NCBI RefSeq assembly: GCF_014655595.1
Contig: NZ_BNBL01000001.1
Span: forward strand, 846,310-910,309
DNA: 64,000 nt
Origin: Streptomyces griseocarneus
GTDB lineage: Bacteria; Actinomycetota; Actinomycetes; Streptomycetales; Streptomycetaceae
Reading direction: 5' to 3'
The notes beneath the pieces were generated by a model. It did no database searches, was not told where the DNA came from, and saw only the letters and a program-made list of their open reading frames with translations. Both the position numbers and the translations under genes were made by a program. Of the stretch, positions 35,407 to 43,148 are shown piece by piece. The first letter of the stretch is position 1. Every line of letters starts with the position of its first letter.

Positions 35407-36627
35407 TCAGGCCGCCGCGATGGCCAGGACGACGTTCTGCCCTCCGAATCCACAGGAGTTGCTCAGCGTGAGATCGGTGCGCAGAACCGTCGGGGCGTCG
35501 GCGACCTTGATCTCCATCCGGGAGTCGAGCGTGCCCAGGTTGGCGGTGGGCGGCACCAGGCTCTGCTCCATGGCGAGCACGGAGAACGCGGCCTCCACCG
35601 CACCGGCCGCGCCCAGCAGATGCCCCGTCACCCCCTTCGTGGACGTCACCAGCGGGTCGGAGGTGAGCACCCGCTTGAGCACCCGCGCCTCGGCGAGATC
35701 GTTCAGAGGCGTGGAGGTGCCATGGGCGTTGACGTGCCCGACGTCCCCCGTCCCGGCGCCCGCGTCGGCCAGGGCCGAGCGCAGGGCGTCCTCGACGCCC
35801 GTACCCTCCGGATGCGGGCTCGTCATGTGATGGGCGTCGGCCGAAGCGCCGTATCCGACGATCCGGCCGCGGACCCGGGCGCCGCGGGCCCGGGCGTCCG
35901 CGACGCGCTCCAGGACGAGGACCCCCGCCCCCTCGCCCGCGACGAAGCCGTCGCGGTCGGCGTCGAAGGGACGGGAGGCGAGGGCCGGGTCGTCCTCGCG
36001 CTTGGAGAGTGCCCCCATCTGCGCGAAGCCGGCCATCACCAACGGGGTGATCATCGCCTCGCTGCCGCCCGCCAGGACGACGTCGCAGCGATCCAGCGTC
36101 AGCAGGTCCCGGGCCGTGCCGATGGCGGTGGCGCCCGAGGCGCAGGCCGTGGCGACCACGAGGTTGGGGCCGGTGGCCCCGAACTCCATGGCCGTCTGGC
36201 CGGCCAGCATGTTGGGCAGTTGCATGGGCAGCAGGAGCGGGGACACGCGGGTGGCCCCGCTGTGCCGCAGCACGTGGTGCTGCTCCTCCACCGTGCCGGG
36301 GCCGCCGTCGGCGCAGCCGAGCACCACCCCGACCCGGGCGCCGTCCCAGGTCTTGGGGTCGAGCCCGGCGTCGGCGATGGCCTCCCGGGCCGCCACCAGG
36401 GCGAACTGCACGAAGCGGTCGAGGCGGTGCGCGCGGCGCGCACCGAGCAGTTCATCGGGCCGGAAGTCGGGAACCCGGCACGAGATCCGTACGGGGTTCT
36501 CCTCGAGGGCGGGGTCGACGGCGGCGGGCGAACGCCCGCCGCACACCGCCGCCCAGCTCGGTCCCACCCCTATGCCGCCAGGGGTGACCAGACCGAGTCC
36601 GGTGACAGCGACATCGATCCCGGCCAT
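35407..36627 (-). CDS. Beta-ketoacyl-ACP synthase (KAS I/II type)
   Basis: 406 residues, a full thiolase-fold condensing enzyme. Nucleophile ATACASGATAIG (Cys), active-site His in GHVNAHGTSTPLND and in TKGVTGHLLGAAGA. It extends an acyl-ACP with malonyl-ACP. Its start overlaps the ACP stop by one base, so the ACP, KASIII and KAS act as a set for a short or medium alkyl chain. It is a single KS without a chain-length-factor partner, which points to fatty-acid-like rather than aromatic type II chemistry. It is the last gene of the ten-gene minus operon from 44819. Confidence 0.94.
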   Translation of the reverse strand: MAGIDVAVTGLGLVTPGGIGVGPSWAAVCGGRSPAAVDPALEENPVRISCRVPDFRPDELLGARRAHRLDRFVQFALVAAREAIADAGLDPKTWDGARVGVVLGCADGGPGTVEEQHHVLRHSGATRVSPLLLPMQLPNMLAGQTAMEFGATGPNLVVATACASGATAIGTARDLLTLDRCDVVLAGGSEAMITPLVMAGFAQMGALSKREDDPALASRPFDADRDGFVAGEGAGVLVLERVADARARGARVRGRIVGYGASADAHHMTSPHPEGTGVEDALRSALADAGAGTGDVGHVNAHGTSTPLNDLAEARVLKRVLTSDPLVTSTKGVTGHLLGAAGAVEAAFSVLAMEQSLVPPTANLGTLDSRMEIKVADAPTVLRTDLTLSNSCGFGGQNVVLAIAAA

Positions 36628-36866
36628 CAGACCTTGGCACTCCGCTCGTCCATCAGGGCGACCATGTCGCCGATGGTGGGGGCTTCGAGCAGCTCGTCGT
36701 CGCTGATCTTGATCCCCAGCTCCTGCTCCAGCACGAGCGAGAGCTCGACCACGGCCAGCGAGTCCAGTTCGAGCTCCTCGTGGGTGGCCTCGGGGACGAC
36801 CTGCTCGGCGGTCACCTTCAGCTTGCTGACGAGTATTTCCTTCAGCTGGTCGAGCATCGTGGACAT
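36627..36866 (-). CDS. Acyl carrier protein
   Basis: 79 residues. The phosphopantetheine site is ELDSLAVVEL (Ser of DSL). Acidic helices (LEQELGIKISDDELLEAPTI) surround it, as in discrete ACPs. It should carry the chain built by the adjacent KASIII and KAS. ATG start at 36866. A run of 16-base repeats lies in the 95-base gap before the KASIII gene. Confidence 0.95.
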   Translation of the reverse strand: MSTMLDQLKEILVSKLKVTAEQVVPEATHEELELDSLAVVELSLVLEQELGIKISDDELLEAPTIGDMVALMDERSAKV

Positions 36867-36899
36867 GGTGTTCCCTTTCCCGAAATGAATGGTGAGAGA

Positions 36900-36941
36900 T
36901 GAAGAAGTGGTGCGGTGAAGAAGTGGTGCGGTGAAGAAGTG
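36900..36941. repeat. 16-bp tandem repeat between KASIII and ACP genes
   Basis: TGAAGAAGTGGTGCGG occurs twice in tandem (36900-36915, 36916-36931) and a third, partial copy follows to 36941. It lies in the untranslated gap of the operon. It contains stop codons in the direction of transcription. Probably replication slippage; it lengthens the ACP leader. Confidence 0.9.
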
Positions 36942-36961
36942 ACCGGGGCGCGAGGGCCCCG

Positions 36962-37984
36962 TCAGGCGGCCACGTCGGGCCACACCAGGGCCGTCGAGCC
37001 CCAGGCGAGCCCGCCGCCGAACGCGGTGAGCAGCACCCGCTGGCCGGCCGTCAGCCGTCCCTCCTCCGCGGCCTGGGCCAGCAGCAGGGGGATGGAGGCG
37101 GCGCCGGTGTTGCCGACCCGCTCGATGTTGGACAGCCGCCGCTCGTCCGGGATGCCCAGCCGGTCGCCGACCGCCGTGAGGATGCGCGCGTTGGCCTGGT
37201 GGGCCGCGAGCCGGTCGACGTCCTCCATCCGCCAGCCGGCGCTCTCGACCGCCTGCTGGGAGACGGTGGTCATGTGCTCGACCGCCATCCGGTAGGTGTC
37301 CCGGCCGCGCATCCGGAAGTACTCCTCGCCAGGCTCGGGCGGGATGCCGCTCGAACGCTGCCGGGAGCCGCCCGCCGGGACCTCGATGAGGTCGTGGTGC
37401 TCGCCGTCGCTGCCCAGGACGATCCGGCCGACCGCCCCGGGCTCGTCCGCCGTCCCGGCCCGCAGCACCACGGCCCCCGCGCCGTCCGCGAAGATCACGG
37501 CCGTGGTGCGCTCCTCGGGGTCGATGATGGTGGTGAACGCGTCGGCCGCGATGAGCAGCACCCGCTCGGCGGTGCCGGAGGCGATCAGGCCCGAGGCCGC
37601 GGCCAGCCCGTAGAGGAAGCCGCTGCACACGGCCGAGACGTCGAACGCGGCCGCCCCCGTCAGCCCCAGCTGGGCCGCCACGTGGGGAGCGGTGGCGGGG
37701 CACGGCTGGTCCGGCGTGGTGGTGGCCAGCACCACCGCGTCGGCCTGCGACTCGCCGGCGGACTTCAGCGCCCGCCGCCCGGCCTCCACGGCCAGGTCCG
37801 AGGTCGCCGTCCCCGGGTCGACGACGTGCCGGGCCGCGATGCCCGTACGGGTGCGGATCCACTCGTCCGAGGTGTCCAGCCGGGCCGTCAGGTCCTCGTT
37901 GGTGACGATGCCGGGCGGTACGTACCCGCCGACCCCGCAGACGACCGCGACGCGCCCGGCGGACGGGCCCGAGGGCGAGCTCAT
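36962..37984 (-). CDS. Beta-ketoacyl-ACP synthase III (FabH-like)
   Basis: 340 residues. Catalytic triad: Cys in FDVSAVCSGFLYGL, His in AAHQANARIL, Asn in VGNTGAASIPLLLA. GGYVPPGIVTNEDL and DEWIRTRTGI are FabH signatures. It starts chain building by condensing an acyl-CoA with malonyl-ACP. Its presence beside an ACP and KAS shows that the cluster makes its own acyl starter. The ATG overlaps the stop of the diiron oxygenase gene (ATGA). Confidence 0.94.
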   Translation of the reverse strand: MSSPSGPSAGRVAVVCGVGGYVPPGIVTNEDLTARLDTSDEWIRTRTGIAARHVVDPGTATSDLAVEAGRRALKSAGESQADAVVLATTTPDQPCPATAPHVAAQLGLTGAAAFDVSAVCSGFLYGLAAASGLIASGTAERVLLIAADAFTTIIDPEERTTAVIFADGAGAVVLRAGTADEPGAVGRIVLGSDGEHHDLIEVPAGGSRQRSSGIPPEPGEEYFRMRGRDTYRMAVEHMTTVSQQAVESAGWRMEDVDRLAAHQANARILTAVGDRLGIPDERRLSNIERVGNTGAASIPLLLAQAAEEGRLTAGQRVLLTAFGGGLAWGSTALVWPDVAA

Positions 37985-38967
37985 CGCGCGTCCCCGGCGG
38001 GGGAGGCGAGGGCCTCCACGGGCAGCCCCATGTAGGCCATGCGGGCCTCGGCCATCTCGTCGGTCCACCGCTCGGCCATGTCGTAGCGCTGCTCCGGGGT
38101 GGTGTCCAGCATGCGCACGCCGGGCCACAGCTCGTAGTCGCCGATCTTGTCGGCGTGGTCGAGCATGCCCTTCTGGAACAGCTCCTCGCGGTGGATGACG
38201 AACTCCCGGTCCGGGACCGCGTCCCACAGCTCGACCCCGGCCCGCAGGATCTCCAGCAGCCTCGGGCGGTACTCGGGGCGCTCGACCAGGTGGTCGCGCA
38301 GGATGGTGCTGGCGACGGTCAGGTGCCGGATCTCGTCGATGGCCGTGCCCCGGGAGATCTCCCCCGTGGCCGGGGACAGCGGGGTCCACTTGCGCTCGCT
38401 GAGCTCCGCCGCCGGCGCCAGCACCCCCTCGATGACGATGGCGAAGACCGCCACGCCGCCCAGGAAGTCGCGCTGGTCCCGGACGATGTCCAGGGTGAAG
38501 TCCTCCACGGGCTGGAGGACCCGCTGCCGGTAGTCGGCCGCCATCTCGTCGATGTCCCGCAGCAGGGACTTCGCCGGCATGCCGAGCTCCACCAGGTGGT
38601 TGCGGAAGACGCGGGCGTGCCGCGCCTCGTCGATCATCTGGGTGGCGTAGAACTCCATCTCGGGGATGCCGGGGGCGATGGGCACGTAGTGGCCCAGCAG
38701 CCGGGTGGCGATCTCCTCGGACAGCCCCCGGAAGCCGAACTCCAGGATGAGCGCGTCGCGCAGCGGGCCGGGCTCCTTGAGGAATTCCGGAACGATCGCC
38801 TTCTCGTGGTGCCCGGTCACCCCGCGCTCCCGCAGCGTGCCCTGGGCCACCTCGGTGATCCAGTACGCGAGGTCGCACTCCTCGGGACCGAGCGTGAGCT
38901 CCTTCGCGCCGTCGAGCAGCCCGGGAGCCTTGTCCCAGTCCGCCTCCGGTGCCACGGAATCAGTCAT
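37981..38967 (-). CDS. Ferritin-like diiron oxygenase (VlmB-like role)
   Basis: 328 residues, helical, with two ExxH-type iron sites: QMIDEARHARVFRNHL and AIDEIRHLTVAS, plus further acidic residues (ELSERKW, EFGFRGLSEEIA). This is the AurF/ribonucleotide-reductase-like diiron fold. In valanimycin the diiron protein VlmB is reported to oxidise a hydrazine intermediate to the azoxy group. The neighbouring flavin reductase and small membrane protein match VlmR and VlmO, so the same role is likely. Another option is amine N-oxygenation. Confidence 0.86.
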   Translation of the reverse strand: MTDSVAPEADWDKAPGLLDGAKELTLGPEECDLAYWITEVAQGTLRERGVTGHHEKAIVPEFLKEPGPLRDALILEFGFRGLSEEIATRLLGHYVPIAPGIPEMEFYATQMIDEARHARVFRNHLVELGMPAKSLLRDIDEMAADYRQRVLQPVEDFTLDIVRDQRDFLGGVAVFAIVIEGVLAPAAELSERKWTPLSPATGEISRGTAIDEIRHLTVASTILRDHLVERPEYRPRLLEILRAGVELWDAVPDREFVIHREELFQKGMLDHADKIGDYELWPGVRMLDTTPEQRYDMAERWTDEMAEARMAYMGLPVEALASPAGDAR

Positions 38968-39004
38968 CGTGCACTCCCTTTCCTTTCCGGTGGGGATCGC
39001 CGCG

Positions 39005-39565
39005 TCAGGCCGCGGAGGCCGGGCGGAGCGGGCCGGCGAACAGTCCGCCGGCGTAACTGAGCAGGGGGTCGCCGTCGTTGACGACGGTGTGGGTCACCTG
39101 GCCGAGCAGCACGTCGTGGTCGCCCACGCGCGGGGTGCCGAAGACCCGGCAGGTGTAGTGCGCCAGCGCGCCGTGGAGCAGCGGCGCGCCCGTGTAGGGG
39201 TCGGTGCCCTGGGACAGGCCCGCGAACTGGGGGTCGCCGTCGGGCCGGGCGCTGTCGGCGAACCAGCGGGCGATCCGCTCCTGCGAGGCGTCCAGCACGT
39301 TGACGGTGAAGCGGCCCTCGGCCGCCGCCAGTTCGGCGAAGGACGAGCCGGCCCGCAGGCAGGCGCCCAGCAGGAGGGGCTCCCGGGACACCGCCGTGAC
39401 GGTGCTGACCGTCGTGCCGTGCGGCCGTCCGCGGTGGCTGACGGTGAGCACCGAGACCGGCGAGGCCAGGTGGGTCAGTGCCCGGCGGTCGCGGCCGCGG
39501 GTCCGCGGGCCCGCCCCGCCGGCCCGGGGGCCGGACTGGGAGCGGGCCGCGGCGGTGACGGTCAC
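39005..39565 (-). CDS. Flavin reductase (NAD(P)H:FMN/FAD, VlmR-like role)
   Basis: 186 residues, one flavin-reductase domain: LASPVSVLTVSHRGRPHGTTVSTVTAVS (flavin site), ARWFADSARPDGDPQFAGL, and VGDHDVLLGQV near the end. It should supply reduced flavin to the two-component N-hydroxylase, whose likely gene is at 61635. The GTG start overlaps the stop of the membrane-protein gene (GTGA). Confidence 0.92.
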   Translation of the reverse strand: MTVTAAARSQSGPRAGGAGPRTRGRDRRALTHLASPVSVLTVSHRGRPHGTTVSTVTAVSREPLLLGACLRAGSSFAELAAAEGRFTVNVLDASQERIARWFADSARPDGDPQFAGLSQGTDPYTGAPLLHGALAHYTCRVFGTPRVGDHDVLLGQVTHTVVNDGDPLLSYAGGLFAGPLRPASAA

Positions 39566-40119
39566 CGGGCCGCCTCCTGCCGGGGACGGGCCGTGGCGGC
39601 CCCGGCGGCGGGCGCCTTCACGGCGGGGACGTGCCCGACCGGCACCGGTTCGCCCGCGTGGCCGACCGGCTTGGGGTGCGGCAGGCCCAGGTCGTCCAGC
39701 AGCCGCAGATAGCCGCTCTGGCGCACGGGCTCGAAGGGCAGCGCGAAGGACTTCATGAAGTTCCCGAACAGGGCCCGGTCGCCGAAGAGGTGGAAGGGCA
39801 GCACCATCAGCGCCCATTCCGGCCCGATCAGCCAGCACCACAGCGCCGCGACCGCGGCCTGGGTGATGAGGCTGTGCATCACGTTGTAGAGCACGTAATA
39901 CGTCTTGGCGATCGGCCGGCCGCCACTGCGTTTGAAGGCAATGGCCCCCGGGATGTAGCCGATCAGATCGATGTAGAGGAACAACCCGATCGCGGGAAGC
40001 CAGCGGATCTCGTCGTAGTGCGCGATGAGAAGACCGGTCGCCACGACGAAACCGACGAGGTATTCCGCGCGGTGCAGTTGATATGTCTTCGGTGTTTCAA
40101 AGGGATTTGCCTGGTCCAC
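39562..40119 (-). CDS. Integral membrane protein (VlmO-like role, hydrazine formation)
   Basis: 185 residues with about four membrane helices. Polar residues sit in them: IAHYDEIRW, LYIDLIGYIPGAIAF, YNVMHSL, and PFHLFGDRALFGNFMKS. Asp, His and Glu in such positions suggest a metal site within the membrane. In valanimycin the membrane protein VlmO is reported to rearrange O-seryl hydroxylamine into the N-N bonded hydrazine. Context (flavin reductase and diiron partner adjacent) supports the match; my identification is by context and topology. GTG start behind GAGGAG. Confidence 0.75.
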   Translation of the reverse strand: MDQANPFETPKTYQLHRAEYLVGFVVATGLLIAHYDEIRWLPAIGLFLYIDLIGYIPGAIAFKRSGGRPIAKTYYVLYNVMHSLITQAAVAALWCWLIGPEWALMVLPFHLFGDRALFGNFMKSFALPFEPVRQSGYLRLLDDLGLPHPKPVGHAGEPVPVGHVPAVKAPAAGAATARPRQEAAR

Positions 40120-40145
40120 GACGGCTCCTCGGCGAAGAAGGGTGG

Positions 40146-40634
40146 TCAGGCCGCGACGTCGCCGGGTCGGGCGATGTCCATGTCGTCCGCCCCGGTGAAT
40201 TCGGTGCCGGGGAACAGCCCCGCCACCGACCACGCGACGGTCTCCTTGATGACCCGCTCGGCGATGGGGTCGAGGATGCCCTCGAGGCTGGGGATGCCGA
40301 AGTCGAAGTCAGCCGTGAAGTGCAGCGTGACGTCGTCGCCGTCCTGGGACAGGTCCCAGACGCCGGTGAAGCTGTCGAAGTCGCCGTCGCTCTGCTCGAA
40401 GCGGATCTCCAGCTCGTCCCGCAGGAAGTGGTCCTCCTCGGTCCAGCTCAGCAGCCCGCTGCGGAAGTGCAGTTCCCAGCTGGAACTGCAGTCCTTCTCG
40501 GGGAGGGTGGCGTGCACGGTGGTGGCCCGCACGTGCGGCGCCAGCTCCGGGAACCGCTCCCACTTCATGATCTCGTCGAAGACCGCCTCGGCCCGCTGGG
40601 AGGGCACCCGGGCTTCCAGTTCCACGTGTCGCAT
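40146..40634 (-). CDS. SRPBCC (polyketide cyclase-like) protein
   Basis: 162 residues. HVELEARVPSQRAEAVFDEIMKWERFPELAPHV is the first strand and helix of the START-like fold. Beta strands and a long C-terminal helix (PIAERVIKETVAWSVAGLF) follow. It probably binds the hydrophobic hydroxylamine or a chain intermediate; some members are cyclases or dehydratases. It starts two bases after the aminotransferase stop, so the two are coupled. Confidence 0.85.
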   Translation of the reverse strand: MRHVELEARVPSQRAEAVFDEIMKWERFPELAPHVRATTVHATLPEKDCSSSWELHFRSGLLSWTEEDHFLRDELEIRFEQSDGDFDSFTGVWDLSQDGDDVTLHFTADFDFGIPSLEGILDPIAERVIKETVAWSVAGLFPGTEFTGADDMDIARPGDVAA

Positions 40635-40636
40635 GA

Positions 40637-41920
40637 TCAGTTACCGCCTTCCGGCATCTTGGCCGAGTGCCGCACGAGGTCGCGGGTGGCCTTGTCGAAC
40701 GCATTGAGCAGGAATTGCACATCGGTCTCGGTGAGGATGGCGGGCGGGGTGAACCGCACCACCGAGCTGCCGTTCATGGAGTGGTTGGCGACCACGCCGT
40801 GGTTGAACAGCTCGATCAGCAGCTCGCCGGCCAGTCCGGCCTCGACGAGCTCCACGCCGATGAGCAGGCCCTGGCCGCGGACGTCCACGACCAGGTCGGG
40901 AATGTTGTTGTGGGCGATCTTGGCGATCCTCGGCAGCAGCCGCTCGCCGAGGTCCCGGCCCCGGGGGATCAGGTTCTCCTCGCGGACCGCCTGGATGGCG
41001 CCCTGCACGGCGGCCATCAGCAGCGGCTGGCCGGAGAAGGTGGCCGTGTGGACGTAGGGGTCCTTGTCGAAGGGCCGGAAGGCCTTGCGGGTGGCGACCG
41101 CCGCCGAGACGGGGAGCACGCCGCCGCCGAGCGCCTTGCCCGCCAGCAGCACGTCCGGCACCACGCCCTCGATGTCGGCGCCCCACCACTCGCCCAGCCG
41201 GCCGAAGCCGGTCTGGATCTCGTCGAGGATGAGGAAGCCGTCGTACTCGCGGACCGCCTCCTCCACCTGCTTGAGGTAGCCCTTGGGCGGGATGATCACG
41301 CCGCCCTCGCCCTGCACCGGCTCGAGGATGACGCACACCTCGCCCGGGTGGGCGGCGAGCTCGGCCCGCAGCGCGTCGATGTCGCCGAAGGGAAGGTGCA
41401 GGAAGTCGGGGACCAGCGGGCGGAAGGGCTTCTGGTAGACCTCCTTCGCGGTGGCCGACAGGGCGCCCAGCGTCTTGCCGTGGTAGCCGCCGTACATGGA
41501 GACGGTCCGCTTGCGGCCGCCCGCCCGCGCCAGCTTCAGGCCGGTCTCGACCGCCTCGGCGCCCGAGAGGGCGAAGTGCACCCGGTCCAGGCCGGGCGGC
41601 ATCACCGACACCAGGGCCTCCGCGGCGCGGGCCGCGGTCGGCTCCAGCAGGATGCGGGTGGCGGTGGGGTGGGTGGTCAGCTGGCGCAGCACGTGGTCCA
41701 TGACGATGGGGTGGCGGGCACCCATGGTGAAGACGCCGTATCCGCCGGTGTTGAGGAAGCGCTCGCCGTCGCTGGTCGTCAGCCAGCTGCCGGAGGACTC
41801 GACCTCCATGTGGCTGCCGAACAGTTCGGCCAGGGTGGCCCGGCCCTTGCTGAGGTGCGCCCGGTAGAGGCCGAGGATCTGCTCCTCGGTGTCGATCCGG
41901 GCGTGCTGCATCACGGTCAT
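40637..41920 (-). CDS. PLP-dependent class III aminotransferase
   Basis: 427 residues. PLP Lys262 lies in VLLAGKALGGGVLPVS; LSGAEAVETGLKLAR binds the phosphate; FLILDEIQTGFGRLG has the Asp that pairs with the pyridine. Class III enzymes act on omega-amino groups, so it should convert the fatty aldehyde made by the neighbouring ALDH-type reductase to the alkylamine that is then N-hydroxylated. In valanimycin the amine instead comes from valine decarboxylation (VlmD); no decarboxylase is seen here, which makes this replacement logical. Confidence 0.93.
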   Translation of the reverse strand: MTVMQHARIDTEEQILGLYRAHLSKGRATLAELFGSHMEVESSGSWLTTSDGERFLNTGGYGVFTMGARHPIVMDHVLRQLTTHPTATRILLEPTAARAAEALVSVMPPGLDRVHFALSGAEAVETGLKLARAGGRKRTVSMYGGYHGKTLGALSATAKEVYQKPFRPLVPDFLHLPFGDIDALRAELAAHPGEVCVILEPVQGEGGVIIPPKGYLKQVEEAVREYDGFLILDEIQTGFGRLGEWWGADIEGVVPDVLLAGKALGGGVLPVSAAVATRKAFRPFDKDPYVHTATFSGQPLLMAAVQGAIQAVREENLIPRGRDLGERLLPRIAKIAHNNIPDLVVDVRGQGLLIGVELVEAGLAGELLIELFNHGVVANHSMNGSSVVRFTPPAILTETDVQFLLNAFDKATRDLVRHSAKMPEGGN

Positions 41921-41975
41921 GGGTGTTTCACTCCAGGGGAACGCGCTGGTCGCGCGGGTGAGGGATGACGCCGGA

Positions 41976-43115
41976 TCAGGCCAGCTCGAGCGGTTCGCCG
42001 CCGAAGTACCGCAGCAGCGGTTCGGCCGCCGCGCCCCGGCCCGGGGGGTGGAAGGCGAGCGGGCGGACCGAGGCGGCCTGCCGGGCGTGGTCGGAGGAGC
42101 GGATGAAGTCCATGCCGCCCAGCAGCTCCAGGGCCTGGTCGGTGGTCCGGCTGAGGGCGTCCTGCAGGGCGTACCGCGCGACCAGGACACCGGAGACGGC
42201 GGCCTCGCCGGACAGCCCGTCGCGCACGGCCCGGGCCGCGCCCTCGAGCAGGGCGAAGGACGACTCGCAGGTGATGGCGAGCGCGGCCCGCTCGGACGCC
42301 GCGCCCCGCTCGCGCTCGAGCACCAGCTCGACGAGGGCGGCGGCGGCACCGGCGTAGCCGGCCGAGATCAGCATCTCGAACCAGATGAACCCGGCGGTCT
42401 GCAGGTCGTCCAGCCGGTCCGGGTCCTCGGCGGAGGTGCGCACGATCAGGTCCTCGGGGACGAAGACCTCCTCCAGGCGCACCTCCTCGCTCTCCGCAGC
42501 GGCCAGCAGCTCGTTGCCCCAGAAGGGGTGCACGGACAGCCCGGCCGAGGTGGAGGGCACCAGGGCCAGCGCCAGCTCGGGCTCGCCGTCGGCGCCGGGG
42601 ACCGAGATGCTCGCGGTGAGCAGGTCCATGGACGTCGCCAGGCTGCACGGCTTCTTGGCGCCCGAGAGCACATAGCCGCCCTCCACCGGACGCGCGGTCA
42701 CCGACGGCGCGAGGATGTTCTGCTGGGTGCGGCCCTCGGCCCAGCCGGATGCCATCAGCAGCTGCTCCGGCACCACGCGGTGCAGCAGGTCCAGCTGGGC
42801 GGCGTTGAGCCGGCCCTTGTCGGCGGCCAGCGCGTAGAGCATGGCCGAGGTGAAGTGGTGCATGGTCACGGCGGCGGCCAGCGAGGGGGACACCGCGCCG
42901 AGCGCGCGCTGCACCAGCACGGCCTCCAGGGGGTCGGCGCCGAGGCCGCCGTACTCGGCGGGGACCAGCAGGCCCACGCCGCCGTGCTCGCGGAACAGGT
43001 CGATCCCGGGGCCGCCGGGCCGCTCCCGCTCCGCGTAGGGGATCTCCAGCAGGGCCTTGATCAGGCCGGGGTGGTGGCGCTCGCAGACGGCGCGAGCTTC
43101 ATCGAGGGAACGCAC
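41976..43115 (-). CDS. Acyl-CoA dehydrogenase family protein
   Basis: 379 residues. It shows the three-part ACAD layout: an N-terminal helical domain (HGGVGLLVPAEYGGLGADPLEAV), a middle beta domain (GWAEGRTQQNILAPSVTARPVEGGYVL region), and a C-terminal helical bundle. It may introduce a double bond into the acyl chain, or act as a flavin monooxygenase, since N-hydroxylases of the VlmH kind share this fold. I favour the dehydrogenase role because a closer VlmH candidate lies at 61635. GTG start. Confidence 0.86.
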   Translation of the reverse strand: MRSLDEARAVCERHHPGLIKALLEIPYAERERPGGPGIDLFREHGGVGLLVPAEYGGLGADPLEAVLVQRALGAVSPSLAAAVTMHHFTSAMLYALAADKGRLNAAQLDLLHRVVPEQLLMASGWAEGRTQQNILAPSVTARPVEGGYVLSGAKKPCSLATSMDLLTASISVPGADGEPELALALVPSTSAGLSVHPFWGNELLAAAESEEVRLEEVFVPEDLIVRTSAEDPDRLDDLQTAGFIWFEMLISAGYAGAAAALVELVLERERGAASERAALAITCESSFALLEGAARAVRDGLSGEAAVSGVLVARYALQDALSRTTDQALELLGGMDFIRSSDHARQAASVRPLAFHPPGRGAAAEPLLRYFGGEPLELA

Positions 43116-43148
43116 GAGTTGTCTCCGGTCTTCGCAGGGCTGACGGGT

